The notes beneath the pieces are model-generated. The model did not search any database. It saw nothing but the letters and a program-made list of their open reading frames with translations, and was not told the origin of the DNA. Source: Singulisphaera sp. GP187 (GTDB lineage Bacteria > Planctomycetota > Phycisphaerae > Phycisphaerales > SM1A02). From it: a stretch of 64,000 nt of DNA. The position numbers and the translations under genes were made by a program. Shown piece after piece: positions 8,789 to 17,676 of the stretch (position 1 is the first letter of the stretch; each line of letters begins with the position of its first letter). Location: assembly GCA_945869475.1 (NCBI GenBank), contig CAMBOV010000002.1, positions 1-64,000 on the forward strand. The letters run 5' to 3'.

Positions 8789-9993
8789 GAGCCGAGTATT
8801 CCTCTGAGTGCGCCGAGTGCGGCCGTTGCGAATCCACCAGGCGAGAGTGCGGCGAACGTGGCGAGTACGACACCCACAATAATGAGAACTGACGCGATCG
8901 CCTTGCCTGCGTCTTGTCCCTTGAGCGATCCCATTTGGTCAGGTTCGCCAGAGAGATAGGCACTCGCTGCCATGAATTCTTCGCCGATAAGCGTGTAGTC
9001 GCACGCGGCAACGAAGAACGGCAACTGCGAACTCTCGGCTGTGCCCGCAATCTGAATCGCGCCGATCGAATTGCCAGTCTCTGCGAGGATGAGACTCTCT
9101 GCGTAGAAGCATCCCATATAGAAGCAGGTCGCTGGCTTCTCGCGCACCATGCGTCCAGAGACGTAGGCGACGAATCCGAATTGCTCATCGGTGATGTAAC
9201 GAATCAGATCGGCGTTGTACGCCTCTGGACGGCCAGCCGCGAGATAGGAAGCTTGCACCGTTTCGCGCGCGGCTTCCATCACGAGCGAGCGACTCGTTGG
9301 CACTTCGATCGTCGCGTCGTATTCGGCGGCAGTCTTCGAGACGTGGCCGAGCACGGTGATTCCAGCGACGGTCTGGATGTTGTCCATATCTTGGATGCCC
9401 GCAACAAACAAGATCGGCCGTCCCATTTCGGTTGCGCGTCCAACGGCGTTATCGATCGCTTCGAGTGCTGCGATGCGACGCACTTTCATCGGTCGTCCCT
9501 TGCGAGCTGCGAGGATGAAATAAATGACGCACGCGCAGACTGTCAAAATCGCGCTAAAGAGAGGCAGTTTTTCGCCGATGAAGAAGTTGCGGTGGGCCGT
9601 TGTGTGAGCTGGGGAATTGGTTGGGGAGCTCGAGCCATCGCTGCCGACTGCCGTCACGCGAAACCAATACGGTGCTGTGTGGGAGAGTTTCGCTGCGGTT
9701 GTTGTTGTTGTCGCGATGGCGACTTCGGCGACGGTGACCCACGGTCCGGAGGTTCCGTCAGCGCCGATTTCGCTGCGCTCGACGAGCCATGTCGTCGCTG
9801 ATCCGAGATTCGCCGCGGGCACCCACGAGATCTCGATCGATCCGCCCGCATCCCACGGCACATCAGCCGCAGTGACGGAGAGTGGTGGAGTTGGCGGTGA
9901 CGCGGATGGTGACGCGCAGAGTGGCGCACAGAGGGCAGCACATGCTGTCGCTGCGCACATTCGAGCCGCTGCGACCGAGAGAATGATCTGCAT
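8785..9993 (-). CDS. Fibronectin type III domain membrane protein (DUF6754-like)
   Basis: The 402-aa protein starts with a signal peptide (about residues 1-28). An FN3-like beta-sandwich follows at about 38-128, ending in the typical PYWFRVTAVGSDGSSSP strand. Then come a membrane segment (about 148-165), a 190-residue domain with GRPILFVAGIQDMDNIQTVA and a conserved-looking CFYMGCFYAESLILAETG stretch, and a C-terminal hydrophobic segment (about 362-385). I associate the central region with DUF6754 from memory; this needs an HMM check. The ATG at 9993 is preferred over the GTGs at 9999 and 9996. It is the first membrane gene after a 95-base gap from the barrel-sandwich gene and is coupled to the next gene by ATGA. 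Confidence 0.7.
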   Translation of the reverse strand: MQIILSVAAARMCAATACAALCAPLCASPSASPPTPPLSVTAADVPWDAGGSIEISWVPAANLGSATTWLVERSEIGADGTSGPWVTVAEVAIATTTTTAAKLSHTAPYWFRVTAVGSDGSSSPTNSPAHTTAHRNFFIGEKLPLFSAILTVCACVIYFILAARKGRPMKVRRIAALEAIDNAVGRATEMGRPILFVAGIQDMDNIQTVAGITVLGHVSKTAAEYDATIEVPTSRSLVMEAARETVQASYLAAGRPEAYNADLIRYITDEQFGFVAYVSGRMVREKPATCFYMGCFYAESLILAETGNSIGAIQIAGTAESSQLPFFVAACDYTLIGEEFMAASAYLSGEPDQMGSLKGQDAGKAIASVLIIVGVVLATFAALSPGGFATAALGALRGILGS

Positions 9994-10088
9994 CACCACG
10001 CGCGAAAGGTAACGGCATTCTCAGAATCTTGCGCGGGGCGCAGGGCGCAGTAGGTGGTTGTCTGCGAGCGACCCTCTCGCGCCCTCCC

Positions 10089-11216
10089 CTACGTGCTACT
10101 CAGCTCGACGTTGGCCCGAGGCACGGTCACGCGCTCTCCACTCTCGAGTGCGACTTCAAGCACGCGCGCTTTCGATCCTGAACCAAGCACCGCAGGCTGC
10201 TCTGGAAGTGCACTCACCGTGCCGAGGAATCCAAAGTATGGATCGCGAATGATGCGCACAGCGGTGCCGATGTCGAGGATGCCAGCTGTCGCTCCGCCGG
10301 TGAAGATCTCACTTGATCCACGTGCTTCGAGCGCGACGACGATCTCAGGGCGCATCACTCCCGCGCGGATTTGCGTCGCGCCATTGACGCTGGCAAGCTT
10401 GCCTGCGTGCGCGAGCAACAATTGAAATGTGCGCTCGGCCATCGCGATGTCGCCGAATCCTTCGGTGACGAGCAGCGTGATGCCGATCTTCTCGCTTCCA
10501 GTGACGGCGACTCCGAGGTCGTAGCCGAGCACATCGCGAAGGTCGGCGTCGTCGATTCCACCGCAGATCACCGCGGCGACTCCGACCTCGCGCGCGCGAC
10601 GAATGCCGCCCGCTGTCATGCGCGCGCCTCCAACGACGATCGCTCCCTTCATCGACGAAACGATGAGCTCCTCGCGCAAGTCTTCTGTGTGTGACTTGAC
10701 TGCGATCACCAGTGGACCCCACGTCTCGCCGCCCACGCCGAAAATTCCCTGCACGAAGAGTGCGTCGGTCTCGACGATGACACCTTCGCCAGCGATCACT
10801 TCAGCGACTCGGCCCGCGACGTATGCGCGCACCTGCACGGGAGTCTTCGCGCCTCGAATGATCACCATGCCAGTCGAATCAGAAATGCTCTCGAGTGTTC
10901 CAGCGGCGGTCGACTTCGCCTCGGTCTTCATCATGCCGAAGATTCCCTTGCTTCGCGCGAGAACTTCGCCAACCTGCACACTCTCGCCGACGCGCTTGAG
11001 CATGAGCGCAGCGAGCTCGTTGGGATTCGCACCGAGCATCCCTGCAACTTTGATCGGAAAGACATCGCCTTCGAGAAAGGTCTCGGCGACCACCGTCTCT
11101 GCAGAAACGAGCTCGCCAACCTTCACGCGCACATCGCCTGTGACGGGCAAGAGCCGCCGCACGCGGTAGGTCGTACGCGCGGTCACTTTCAATCCTGGTG
11201 TGTATGCCTTTGCCAT
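10089..11216 (-). CDS. Barrel-sandwich (biotinyl/lipoyl-like) and KOW-like domain protein next to MutL homologue
   Basis: The protein has 375 aa from the ATG at 11216, 11 bases after the MutL-family gene. Residues about 15-130 contain two hairpin modules resembling barrel-sandwich hybrids. They read TGDVRVKVGELVSAETVVAET and VGEVLARSKGIFGMMKTEAKST, the latter followed by GTLESISDSTGMVIIRG. No lysine in a biotin or lipoyl MKM/DKA motif is evident. Residues 185-295 form an alpha/beta core with GAIVVGGARMT, AVICGGIDDADLRDVLGYDLGVAVTGSEKIG and VNGATQIRAGVMRPEIV. Residues about 315-373 look like a KOW/SH3 barrel ending VPRANVEL. I know no characterised homologue. Constant adjacency to MutL would suggest a partner or scaffold role, but that is inference. 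Confidence 0.72.
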   Translation of the reverse strand: MAKAYTPGLKVTARTTYRVRRLLPVTGDVRVKVGELVSAETVVAETFLEGDVFPIKVAGMLGANPNELAALMLKRVGESVQVGEVLARSKGIFGMMKTEAKSTAAGTLESISDSTGMVIIRGAKTPVQVRAYVAGRVAEVIAGEGVIVETDALFVQGIFGVGGETWGPLVIAVKSHTEDLREELIVSSMKGAIVVGGARMTAGGIRRAREVGVAAVICGGIDDADLRDVLGYDLGVAVTGSEKIGITLLVTEGFGDIAMAERTFQLLLAHAGKLASVNGATQIRAGVMRPEIVVALEARGSSEIFTGGATAGILDIGTAVRIIRDPYFGFLGTVSALPEQPAVLGSGSKARVLEVALESGERVTVPRANVELSST

Positions 11217-11227
11217 GCTGATGACCG

Positions 11228-13015
11228 TTAGACGTAGACCTCGAGCGACTTCAACCACTTCTCGACGCACGCGCGCCGTTCTGCCTGCGTGTGCGGCAGT
11301 TTCAATGGACGCCCTCGCGCATCAAACACGATGCCGACACTTCCGCCGCGCACTTCGCGCGAAATCGGTTTGCCTGCGCCAGCGCCCATGTCGAGACCTT
11401 TTTCTGGACGCACTTCGAGCGTGCCCGACTCGCCAAGCGCGAATCGCACGAGTCGCATTTCGCCTCCGACGAGTTGCCCGTGCGCAAGCGTGGTGCCACC
11501 GCGAGTGAGCGTGTATTCGAATGCGGGTTTTCCAGCGCGCACTTCTCCGCGCGGAGCAACGCACCATCCAAGAATCACGAGGCAATCTTTTTCGAAAACC
11601 TCCATCGCTGCGCGTGGATTGACCGACGCGAGTACGCCGAGATGGGGCATCATGAAGATCGAGTCTTTGGCGATCTCAGTAAATCCCTCGGGTTCGAATG
11701 CGTCGATCATCATGAGCGCCGTCTGCTCCATGCGCGGAGCGTGGCTCAACACTCCGCCCGAAGCGACCATCAAGTCGAGCGCCATATTGTCGACGAGCGA
11801 TTTGCCTGCCTCTTCTTGCTTGAACGCATCGCCGACCGTTCGCTGCTGCTGCACACCTTTGAGCGTCGTTGCGAAGGCTTTGTGCTGCACATACGCGAGT
11901 CGAAGTGCCTCGCGCGAGACCGCCTGCTCGAAGACGAGCGCCTCGAGCGTTTGTGGAATCGTCGTGGGACGAATCATCTTGTTCTTCACCCGATTTCGAA
12001 GTTCGCGCTCGTCCATGTCGAGATGCACCCAGCGCAAGACGCTGTCCATCCCAGCTTCTGCGCAGACATTCGAGATCGAATAGCTCATGCCGAGATTCGC
12101 GCTGACGGTTCGATTGAAGATGCCGCCGAAAACGCTGAACATGTCAGTCGTCGCGCCGCCGATATCGACGCCAACCACATTGATTGCGCGCCCCTTGGCG
12201 ATCGTTTGCAGAATGTCACCCACCGCGCCAGGAGTTGGCATGATCGGCGCGTTCGCCCACTCCATGAGCTTGTCGTATCCAGGCGCGTGCGCCATCACGT
12301 GTTCAAGAAAGACATCATGGATGCGTTCACGCGCGGGTCCAAGATGCTCGCGCTCGAGCGTTGGACGAAGGTTGTCGACGATGCTCAACGCGAATCCTTC
12401 ACCAGAAAAAATGCGCTCGATTGCCGTACGCGCTTCTTTGTTGCCCGCGAAAATCAGCGGCAGACAGAACTCAGATCCAAATCGAGGACGGGGTCGCGCG
12501 GGAGCGATGAGCTCTGCGATCTCGATCACCTTCTTCGTGTCGCCGCCATCGGTGCCGCCCGAGACGAGCACCATGTCGGGTCGAAGCTCGCGGATGCGTT
12601 GGATCTGCTCGTGCGGTTTGCGCCGGTCGTTGCTCGCAATTGTGTCCATCACGATCGCTCCGGCGCCGAGTGCTGCGCGCTTGGCGCTCTCGGCGGTCAT
12701 CTCGCGTACCACACCTGCGACCATCATTTGCAATCCGCCGCCGGCGCTCGAGGTTGAGATGTACATGTCGCACCCATCGACGTCGTTGACCGAGGCGCGG
12801 CGGATGATCGTGCCGTCATCGGCGATGAGTTTGTAGCCCGAAAGTTCTTGCAGTTCAGTGACGGCGTTGGTCACGCCGAGCGTGACGTCGGCGAAGGGAT
12901 CTTCGACGGTCGTTGGAGCCTCGCCACGAAATGTCTGGCGAAAGACTCCATCGCGCTCTTCGATCAAGATCGCTTTGGTGGTTGTGCTTCCGCAATCGGT
13001 GGCGACAATTCGCAT
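11228..13015 (-). CDS. MutL/GlmL-family ASKHA ATPase (glutamate mutase L-like), orphan
   Basis: The 595-aa protein shows the actin-like ATPase layout: phosphate-1 loop ATDCGSTTTK (5-14), a VSGGTDGGDT loop (151-160) and phosphate-2 VGVDIGGATTDMFS (281-294). This matches the MutL family, thought to assist or reactivate B12-dependent glutamate or ornithine mutases in clostridia. No mutase, methylaspartase or cobalamin-binding protein is in the window, so the usual substrate is absent. The ATG at 13015 was chosen over a TTG 30 bases upstream because family members begin right at the phosphate-binding strand. It heads the minus-strand run that continues to pgl and is divergent from dgkA, leaving 49 bases for both promoters. 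Confidence 0.85.
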   Translation of the reverse strand: MRIVATDCGSTTTKAILIEERDGVFRQTFRGEAPTTVEDPFADVTLGVTNAVTELQELSGYKLIADDGTIIRRASVNDVDGCDMYISTSSAGGGLQMMVAGVVREMTAESAKRAALGAGAIVMDTIASNDRRKPHEQIQRIRELRPDMVLVSGGTDGGDTKKVIEIAELIAPARPRPRFGSEFCLPLIFAGNKEARTAIERIFSGEGFALSIVDNLRPTLEREHLGPARERIHDVFLEHVMAHAPGYDKLMEWANAPIMPTPGAVGDILQTIAKGRAINVVGVDIGGATTDMFSVFGGIFNRTVSANLGMSYSISNVCAEAGMDSVLRWVHLDMDERELRNRVKNKMIRPTTIPQTLEALVFEQAVSREALRLAYVQHKAFATTLKGVQQQRTVGDAFKQEEAGKSLVDNMALDLMVASGGVLSHAPRMEQTALMMIDAFEPEGFTEIAKDSIFMMPHLGVLASVNPRAAMEVFEKDCLVILGWCVAPRGEVRAGKPAFEYTLTRGGTTLAHGQLVGGEMRLVRFALGESGTLEVRPEKGLDMGAGAGKPISREVRGGSVGIVFDARGRPLKLPHTQAERRACVEKWLKSLEVYV

Positions 13016-13064
13016 GGGAGGCAAAGGGTAGGGAGTTGCGCGCAAGTTGGCTTACACTTTCACC

Positions 13065-13430
13065 ATGAAGTCCACGGTCGGTTTCGCGCGACTCATCAAC
13101 GCTTTCAAGTACAGCGTCGATGGACTGCGCGCGGCCGCGACCCACGAAGCGGCGTTTCGCCAAGAGTTGTGCGTGGTCATTCCGCTTTCAATCGCGGCGT
13201 GGTTCATCCCAGTACCGATCGTTCAGCGCGCGCTGCTCTTCGGCGTCGTGCAACTCATCCTCATCGTCGAACTTCTGAACTCTGCGATCGAGGCGAACAC
13301 CGACCACATCTCGCTCGAACTTCACCCGCTCGCCAAACGCGCCAAAGACATGGGAAGCGCCGCAGTGCTTCTCGCGATGATCGTCGCGGCAGTGGTCTGG
13401 GGTGCGGTGCTCTGGCAGCGATTTGGGTGA
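13065..13430 (+). CDS. dgkA: Diacylglycerol kinase family membrane protein
   Basis: The 121-aa membrane protein phosphorylates diacylglycerol (or undecaprenol, as in Gram-positive homologues) for lipid recycling. It has a cytoplasmic amphipathic N-terminus (FARLINAFKYSVDGL), three membrane segments and the family signature ELLNSAIEANTDH (about 79-91), containing the catalytic Glu and metal-binding residues. ATG at 13065 is used; a TTG six codons upstream is possible. It is divergent from the MutL-family gene and stands alone. Confidence 0.9.
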   Translation: MKSTVGFARLINAFKYSVDGLRAAATHEAAFRQELCVVIPLSIAAWFIPVPIVQRALLFGVVQLILIVELLNSAIEANTDHISLELHPLAKRAKDMGSAAVLLAMIVAAVVWGAVLWQRFG

Positions 13431-13534
13431 GGGGGCACCAAGCGGAGCACATCGCACGTGCACACACGCTCATTTTGCCCCATATTCGCGCAAGTCCGAG
13501 TCGACCTCGAACGAACTTGGAGTAGGATGTCTTG

Positions 13535-15115
13535 ATGATCCTCGCCACCCTTGCCTCGATCACCGCGATCGTGTTGCCCTCGACCGTGTTGCCCTCGACC
13601 GCAGCTGAACCGACGCGCGCGATGTGGATCGAACTGAGCGCGAAGGCGATTTCGGTTCGTGGCGTCACCGCCTCTGACACTCCGCTGACGCCGCGCGCGC
13701 TCGAGCGCCGAGCCGCGCTTCGCACGCTTCCGGGACTCGTCGACGCGCATGACGTGCCGATCTCGCTCGATCGTGTGCGCTCGATCGTTGCAACCGGCGC
13801 TGACCTGCGCACGCAGAGTCGCTGGCTCAACGCGGTCTCAGTCAATGCAACCGATGCAGAAATCCGCGCGATCGCGCGACTGCCTTTCGTCGCGAAAGTT
13901 TCGCCACTTCACCGCAGTCGCCCTGACACGCCGCGCGACGACACGCCCATCGACTCGCAAGGCGGCGTCGCCGCGCTCGAGTATGGATTGATGACAGATC
14001 AACTGCTCGAGATCGACGTTCCATCGATGCACCTGCGTGGATTTCACGGCGAGGGAATGATCATCGGCATACTCGACAGCGGATTCAATCGCGTGCACGA
14101 GGCCTTTCATTCGGTCGACCATCCCCTTGATGTGATTGCAGAGTGGGACTTCGTCTCGAACGATGCCAACACCGGCATCGAAACGGGTGATGATCCAAAT
14201 CAGCACAACCACGGAACGTGGATTCTGGGCACGATTGCTGCCTACATGCCAGGCAGCGCAATCGGCGCGGCGTTCAAGGCGAAGTTCGTTCTCGCCAAGA
14301 CCGAGGTCTACGCAACTGAAACAATCATTGAAGAGGATTACTACGTCGCTGGACTCGAGTTCATCGAGGCGCAGGGCGCCGACCTCGCGACGAGTTCGCT
14401 GGGGTACATCGATTGGTACACCCCCGAAATGCTCGATGGCCTCACTGCGATCACAACGCGTGGAGTGAACATCGCAACTGCCAATGGACTCGTCTGCCTC
14501 ACCGCAGCTGGCAACGATGGTCACGACACGAATCCTGCAACTCACACGATCATCGCTCCATCAGATGCATTCAACGTGATCACTTGCGGCGCAGCAAACA
14601 GCGACGGCACGATCGCGGGATTTTCGTCTGACGGTCCAACAGCTGATGGACGGCTCAAACCTGAAGTGCTCGCGCGAGGTGTCGCTGTTGCGAGTGTTCA
14701 CTCGACCAACGCCACCGGATTCAGTGCCGTCAGTGGCACGAGCCTTTCGACTCCGCTCATCGCTGGCGCGACCGCCCTCGTGATGCAGGCGCGAAGTGAA
14801 CTCGGCGTCGCTGGAATTCGCGCAGCGCTTTTCGCGACCGCTTCAGACTTCGTTGCCAACGGAGTCACCGATCCACTCTTTGTTCGTGGCTACGGCGTGA
14901 TCTCAACGATTGCCGCTGCACGCTCGGGTCGTCGCGCCGCTGACGTCAATTTCGATGGGATCGTTGATGCCGCTGACCTCACGAGCGTGCTCGCGAGTTG
15001 GGGAGTCTGTGCAGACGTAGATCCTGCGACTGGATTCTGCGCCTGTGACTTCGACGCGGATGGCACGATCGGGGGCACAGACCTCGCGACAATCTTGAGC
15101 GCGTGGGGCATGTGA
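13535..15115 (+). CDS. Secreted subtilisin-family (S8) serine protease with C-terminal dockerin-like repeats
   Basis: The 526-aa protein has a short signal peptide (about 1-24). A propeptide-like region follows to about 165 and then a peptidase S8 domain. The catalytic residues are visible: Asp181 in GILDSGFN, His226 in HNHGTWILG, Asn327 in LTAAGNDG and Ser403 in GTSLSTPLIAG. After the protease, two calcium-loop repeats, DVNFDGIVDAADL (from about 471) and DFDADGTIGGTDL (from about 504), each end in LxSWG/LSAWG. This dockerin-like tail is typical of secreted proteins in Phycisphaerae, where it is thought to act in surface attachment. ATG at 13535 is used with AGGA about eight bases upstream. 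The signal peptide contains a 15-bp tandem duplication. Confidence 0.9.
   Translation: MILATLASITAIVLPSTVLPSTAAEPTRAMWIELSAKAISVRGVTASDTPLTPRALERRAALRTLPGLVDAHDVPISLDRVRSIVATGADLRTQSRWLNAVSVNATDAEIRAIARLPFVAKVSPLHRSRPDTPRDDTPIDSQGGVAALEYGLMTDQLLEIDVPSMHLRGFHGEGMIIGILDSGFNRVHEAFHSVDHPLDVIAEWDFVSNDANTGIETGDDPNQHNHGTWILGTIAAYMPGSAIGAAFKAKFVLAKTEVYATETIIEEDYYVAGLEFIEAQGADLATSSLGYIDWYTPEMLDGLTAITTRGVNIATANGLVCLTAAGNDGHDTNPATHTIIAPSDAFNVITCGAANSDGTIAGFSSDGPTADGRLKPEVLARGVAVASVHSTNATGFSAVSGTSLSTPLIAGATALVMQARSELGVAGIRAALFATASDFVANGVTDPLFVRGYGVISTIAAARSGRRAADVNFDGIVDAADLTSVLASWGVCADVDPATGFCACDFDADGTIGGTDLATILSAWGM
13571..13600 (+). repeat. 15-bp perfect tandem duplication inside subtilase signal peptide
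   Basis: The unit GTGTTGCCCTCGACC occurs twice in direct succession (13571-13585 and 13586-13600). It encodes the repeated residues VLPST within the hydrophobic stretch of the signal peptide. The duplication is in frame and lengthens the core by five residues. Confidence 0.9.
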
Positions 15116-15132
15116 GGTAACACTCACGCACT

Positions 15133-17676
15133 ATGACAACTTTGCTTTGCGCCCGTCGTCGCACTCTTGCGATCTCACTCTTGCTCACCCTCTGCGCACC
15201 CTGCGCGCACGTGATGGCGCAAACGAGTGGCGCGCCTGTGATCCCTGAGACGACTGCGACTGCTGCACCGGCGACTGCTGCGCCGGTCACCGCTGATACC
15301 TGGCCGCGCATCTTCAACTCTGGTGGATTCACCGTGACGGTCTATCCACCCAACTTGAATTCATGGGATACGAGCACACTCGTTGGCACCTGCGCATTTT
15401 CGCGCAGTGCCGGCGATGGCTCTGCGCTCACGTATGGAACGTTTTCATTCACCGCTTCGACCGAAGTGAACCGCATCAACAGGATGGTCACACTGACCAA
15501 CGTGACGATTACTGCCGTCTCGCTTCCGGACAGTCCGCAACAACAGACTGCGATGCAAACAGCGATGCAGACGATGGCTGCTACGAGGAACGCCAACGCA
15601 GCGCTCACCGTGCCACTCGATCGACTCGAAGCGGCAGTGCCCACGATGTCGACATCGCCACATGTCACAGTCGCGGCCCTTCGCAACGTCGCTCCTGCGA
15701 TCACCGTTGCATCGACACCGACCGTGCTTGTGCCAGTGCAAGGAACTCCGGCGTTCGCTCCGATCGCCGGAACGAAACTTTACCGGGTCATCAACACACA
15801 AATGCTGCTCGTGCGCGATGCGAAAAATGTCTGGTGGCTGAAGATTGCTGATGGATGGATGAGCGCGCCTTCAATCGATGGTCCATGGACTGTCGGCGCT
15901 TCGACTAGCAACGCTGACCTCGCGGCTGCGGTGAAGTGGGCGACGACGAATCCAGCAGTGAATCTGCTTTCTGGCGCGCAACCAGCTCCAGCACCCGCGC
16001 CGTCACTCACGAGTGGCGCGCCTGCGATCATCGTCTCGACGAAACCCGCAGAAGTGATCGTCACCGAAGGCCCGCCAAAATGGGAAGCGCTCGGAACCAG
16101 CGGCGTCGACTACGTCACGAACACCGGCGGCAACATCTTTCGGCTCACGAGTCGTGGCGTCAACTATGTGCTCGTTTCTGGACGGTGGTTCACCGCCGCA
16201 ACGCTCGCGGGTCCATGGACCTTCGTGCCAGCCGCGTCGATGCCAACCGAGTTTCACGCGATTCCACAAGAGAGTCCGAAAGAAAATGTGCTCGCGTCCA
16301 TTCCCGGAACGGCACAAGCTCAAGAAGCGGCGATCGCCAATGCGATTCCACAAATGGCGCGCGTGCCTCGATCGCAAGTCTTGGTGAATCCAACAATCGT
16401 CGGTGCGAAGCCGGTGACCGCCGCGATCGTTGGCACATCGCTGCACGTGGTCACGAACTCGACTGTACCGATGTTCATGGTGACTCAGCACGAGTGGTAC
16501 GCGCTGAAGGATGGCGTCTGGTTTACCGCGACGAGCATCACTGGACCCTGGACCCTTGCATCATGGGTCTCGAGCGAGATCTACAGAATCCCGCCATCAA
16601 GTCAGTACTACTACGTCACGTTCGTTCGCATCTACGGTTCGACAAGCGACTACGTACTCGTCGGATACACGCCGGGCTATTACGGCGCATACGAACAAGA
16701 TGGCGTGATCGTCTATGGAACTGGCTACATCTATGACCCCTATTGCACTGATGTGTGGATCGCCGCACCCGATACCTACGGATATGCCGTGAATCCTGCA
16801 TATAGTCCGTGGATGGGTTGGGGGATGGGCTACGCGATGGGCATGTCGATGAGCGATACGTACTACTACAACTCTTATCCATATTGGGGTCCATACTCGG
16901 CTGCGTATGGACCCGGTGGATGGGCCGCAACAACTGGCAACGTCTATCGACAGTCGGGCGACATCAGCTCAGTGACGCGCACAAGCGAGGGATACAACGC
17001 GTGGACCGGCAATGCGTGGGGCGCAACAAGCGGCGCCGCATACAACTCGACAACGGGCGCGCGCGCAGCGGGCCAGAAGGGCTACGTCGACAACGCGTAC
17101 ACAGGCAATTGGGCTGAAGGTGAACGCGGTGCGGGCTACAACCCAGAGACTGGCACGTACGCGGCGGGCAAGGCTGGCGCCGTCGGAACCGATGGCGACA
17201 CGAAAGCAGTTGCTGCTGCTGGAACAGTCGGAAATACCACAACGGGAAACGAAGTGAGCGCCGCCGGAGTGAAGACCGAAAACGGAACGTGGGGAGTCGC
17301 GCACGGCGACAATGGAACGGCCGTTGCGACTCCAAACAATGTCTATGCGACGAGTGACGGACAGGTCTATCGAGATCAGAATGGCACGTGGGAAAATCAC
17401 AGCAACGGAAGTTGGAACACAGTGAACGATGCCAACACGACCTCGCAGTTGAATCAACAGAAGGCGACGCGCGCCGATGGTGATTGGCGTTCGTCGATGG
17501 CGACTGGTTCATCGGGCAACTCGTGGGCTGGCAACAACGGCGCGAACAACAATCGCAGCAACGCGAATCAAGGCAACGCGAATCAAGGCAACGCCAATCG
17601 AAACAGCGCGAATTCAGGGCGTTTTGGACGCGCCAGCGGTGGAGGCGGATTCGGCGGCGGCGGTCGGCGGCGATGA
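15133..17676 (+). CDS. Large secreted protein with GPW repeats and Tyr/Gly-rich tail (carbohydrate-binding V/XII-like)
   Basis: The 847-aa protein has an N-terminal signal peptide (about 1-29, ending VMAQ). It carries at least three similar beta modules, each ending in a GPWT motif: DGPWTVGAS (about 254), AGPWTFVPA (about 361) and TGPWTLASW (about 475). A Tyr-rich segment follows (YYVTF, GYTPGYYGAYEQDGV, MGYAMGMSMSDTYYYNSYPYW). The tail, about residues 600-760, has repeating YNxxTGxxAAG-like units, and the C-terminus is Asn/Gln/Gly-rich, finishing GGGRRR. I recall this architecture in proteins annotated as carbohydrate-binding family V/XII; no activity is known. The last 63 bases overlap the convergent lipoprotein gene. 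Confidence 0.72.
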   Translation: MTTLLCARRRTLAISLLLTLCAPCAHVMAQTSGAPVIPETTATAAPATAAPVTADTWPRIFNSGGFTVTVYPPNLNSWDTSTLVGTCAFSRSAGDGSALTYGTFSFTASTEVNRINRMVTLTNVTITAVSLPDSPQQQTAMQTAMQTMAATRNANAALTVPLDRLEAAVPTMSTSPHVTVAALRNVAPAITVASTPTVLVPVQGTPAFAPIAGTKLYRVINTQMLLVRDAKNVWWLKIADGWMSAPSIDGPWTVGASTSNADLAAAVKWATTNPAVNLLSGAQPAPAPAPSLTSGAPAIIVSTKPAEVIVTEGPPKWEALGTSGVDYVTNTGGNIFRLTSRGVNYVLVSGRWFTAATLAGPWTFVPAASMPTEFHAIPQESPKENVLASIPGTAQAQEAAIANAIPQMARVPRSQVLVNPTIVGAKPVTAAIVGTSLHVVTNSTVPMFMVTQHEWYALKDGVWFTATSITGPWTLASWVSSEIYRIPPSSQYYYVTFVRIYGSTSDYVLVGYTPGYYGAYEQDGVIVYGTGYIYDPYCTDVWIAAPDTYGYAVNPAYSPWMGWGMGYAMGMSMSDTYYYNSYPYWGPYSAAYGPGGWAATTGNVYRQSGDISSVTRTSEGYNAWTGNAWGATSGAAYNSTTGARAAGQKGYVDNAYTGNWAEGERGAGYNPETGTYAAGKAGAVGTDGDTKAVAAAGTVGNTTTGNEVSAAGVKTENGTWGVAHGDNGTAVATPNNVYATSDGQVYRDQNGTWENHSNGSWNTVNDANTTSQLNQQKATRADGDWRSSMATGSSGNSWAGNNGANNNRSNANQGNANQGNANRNSANSGRFGRASGGGGFGGGGRRR
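17563..17592 (+). repeat. 15-bp tandem repeat in Asn/Gln-rich tail
   Basis: The unit GCGAATCAAGGCAAC is present twice (17563-17577, 17578-17592), with a degenerate third copy starting at 17593. It encodes ANQGN repeats in the low-complexity C-terminus of the secreted protein. Confidence 0.85.
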
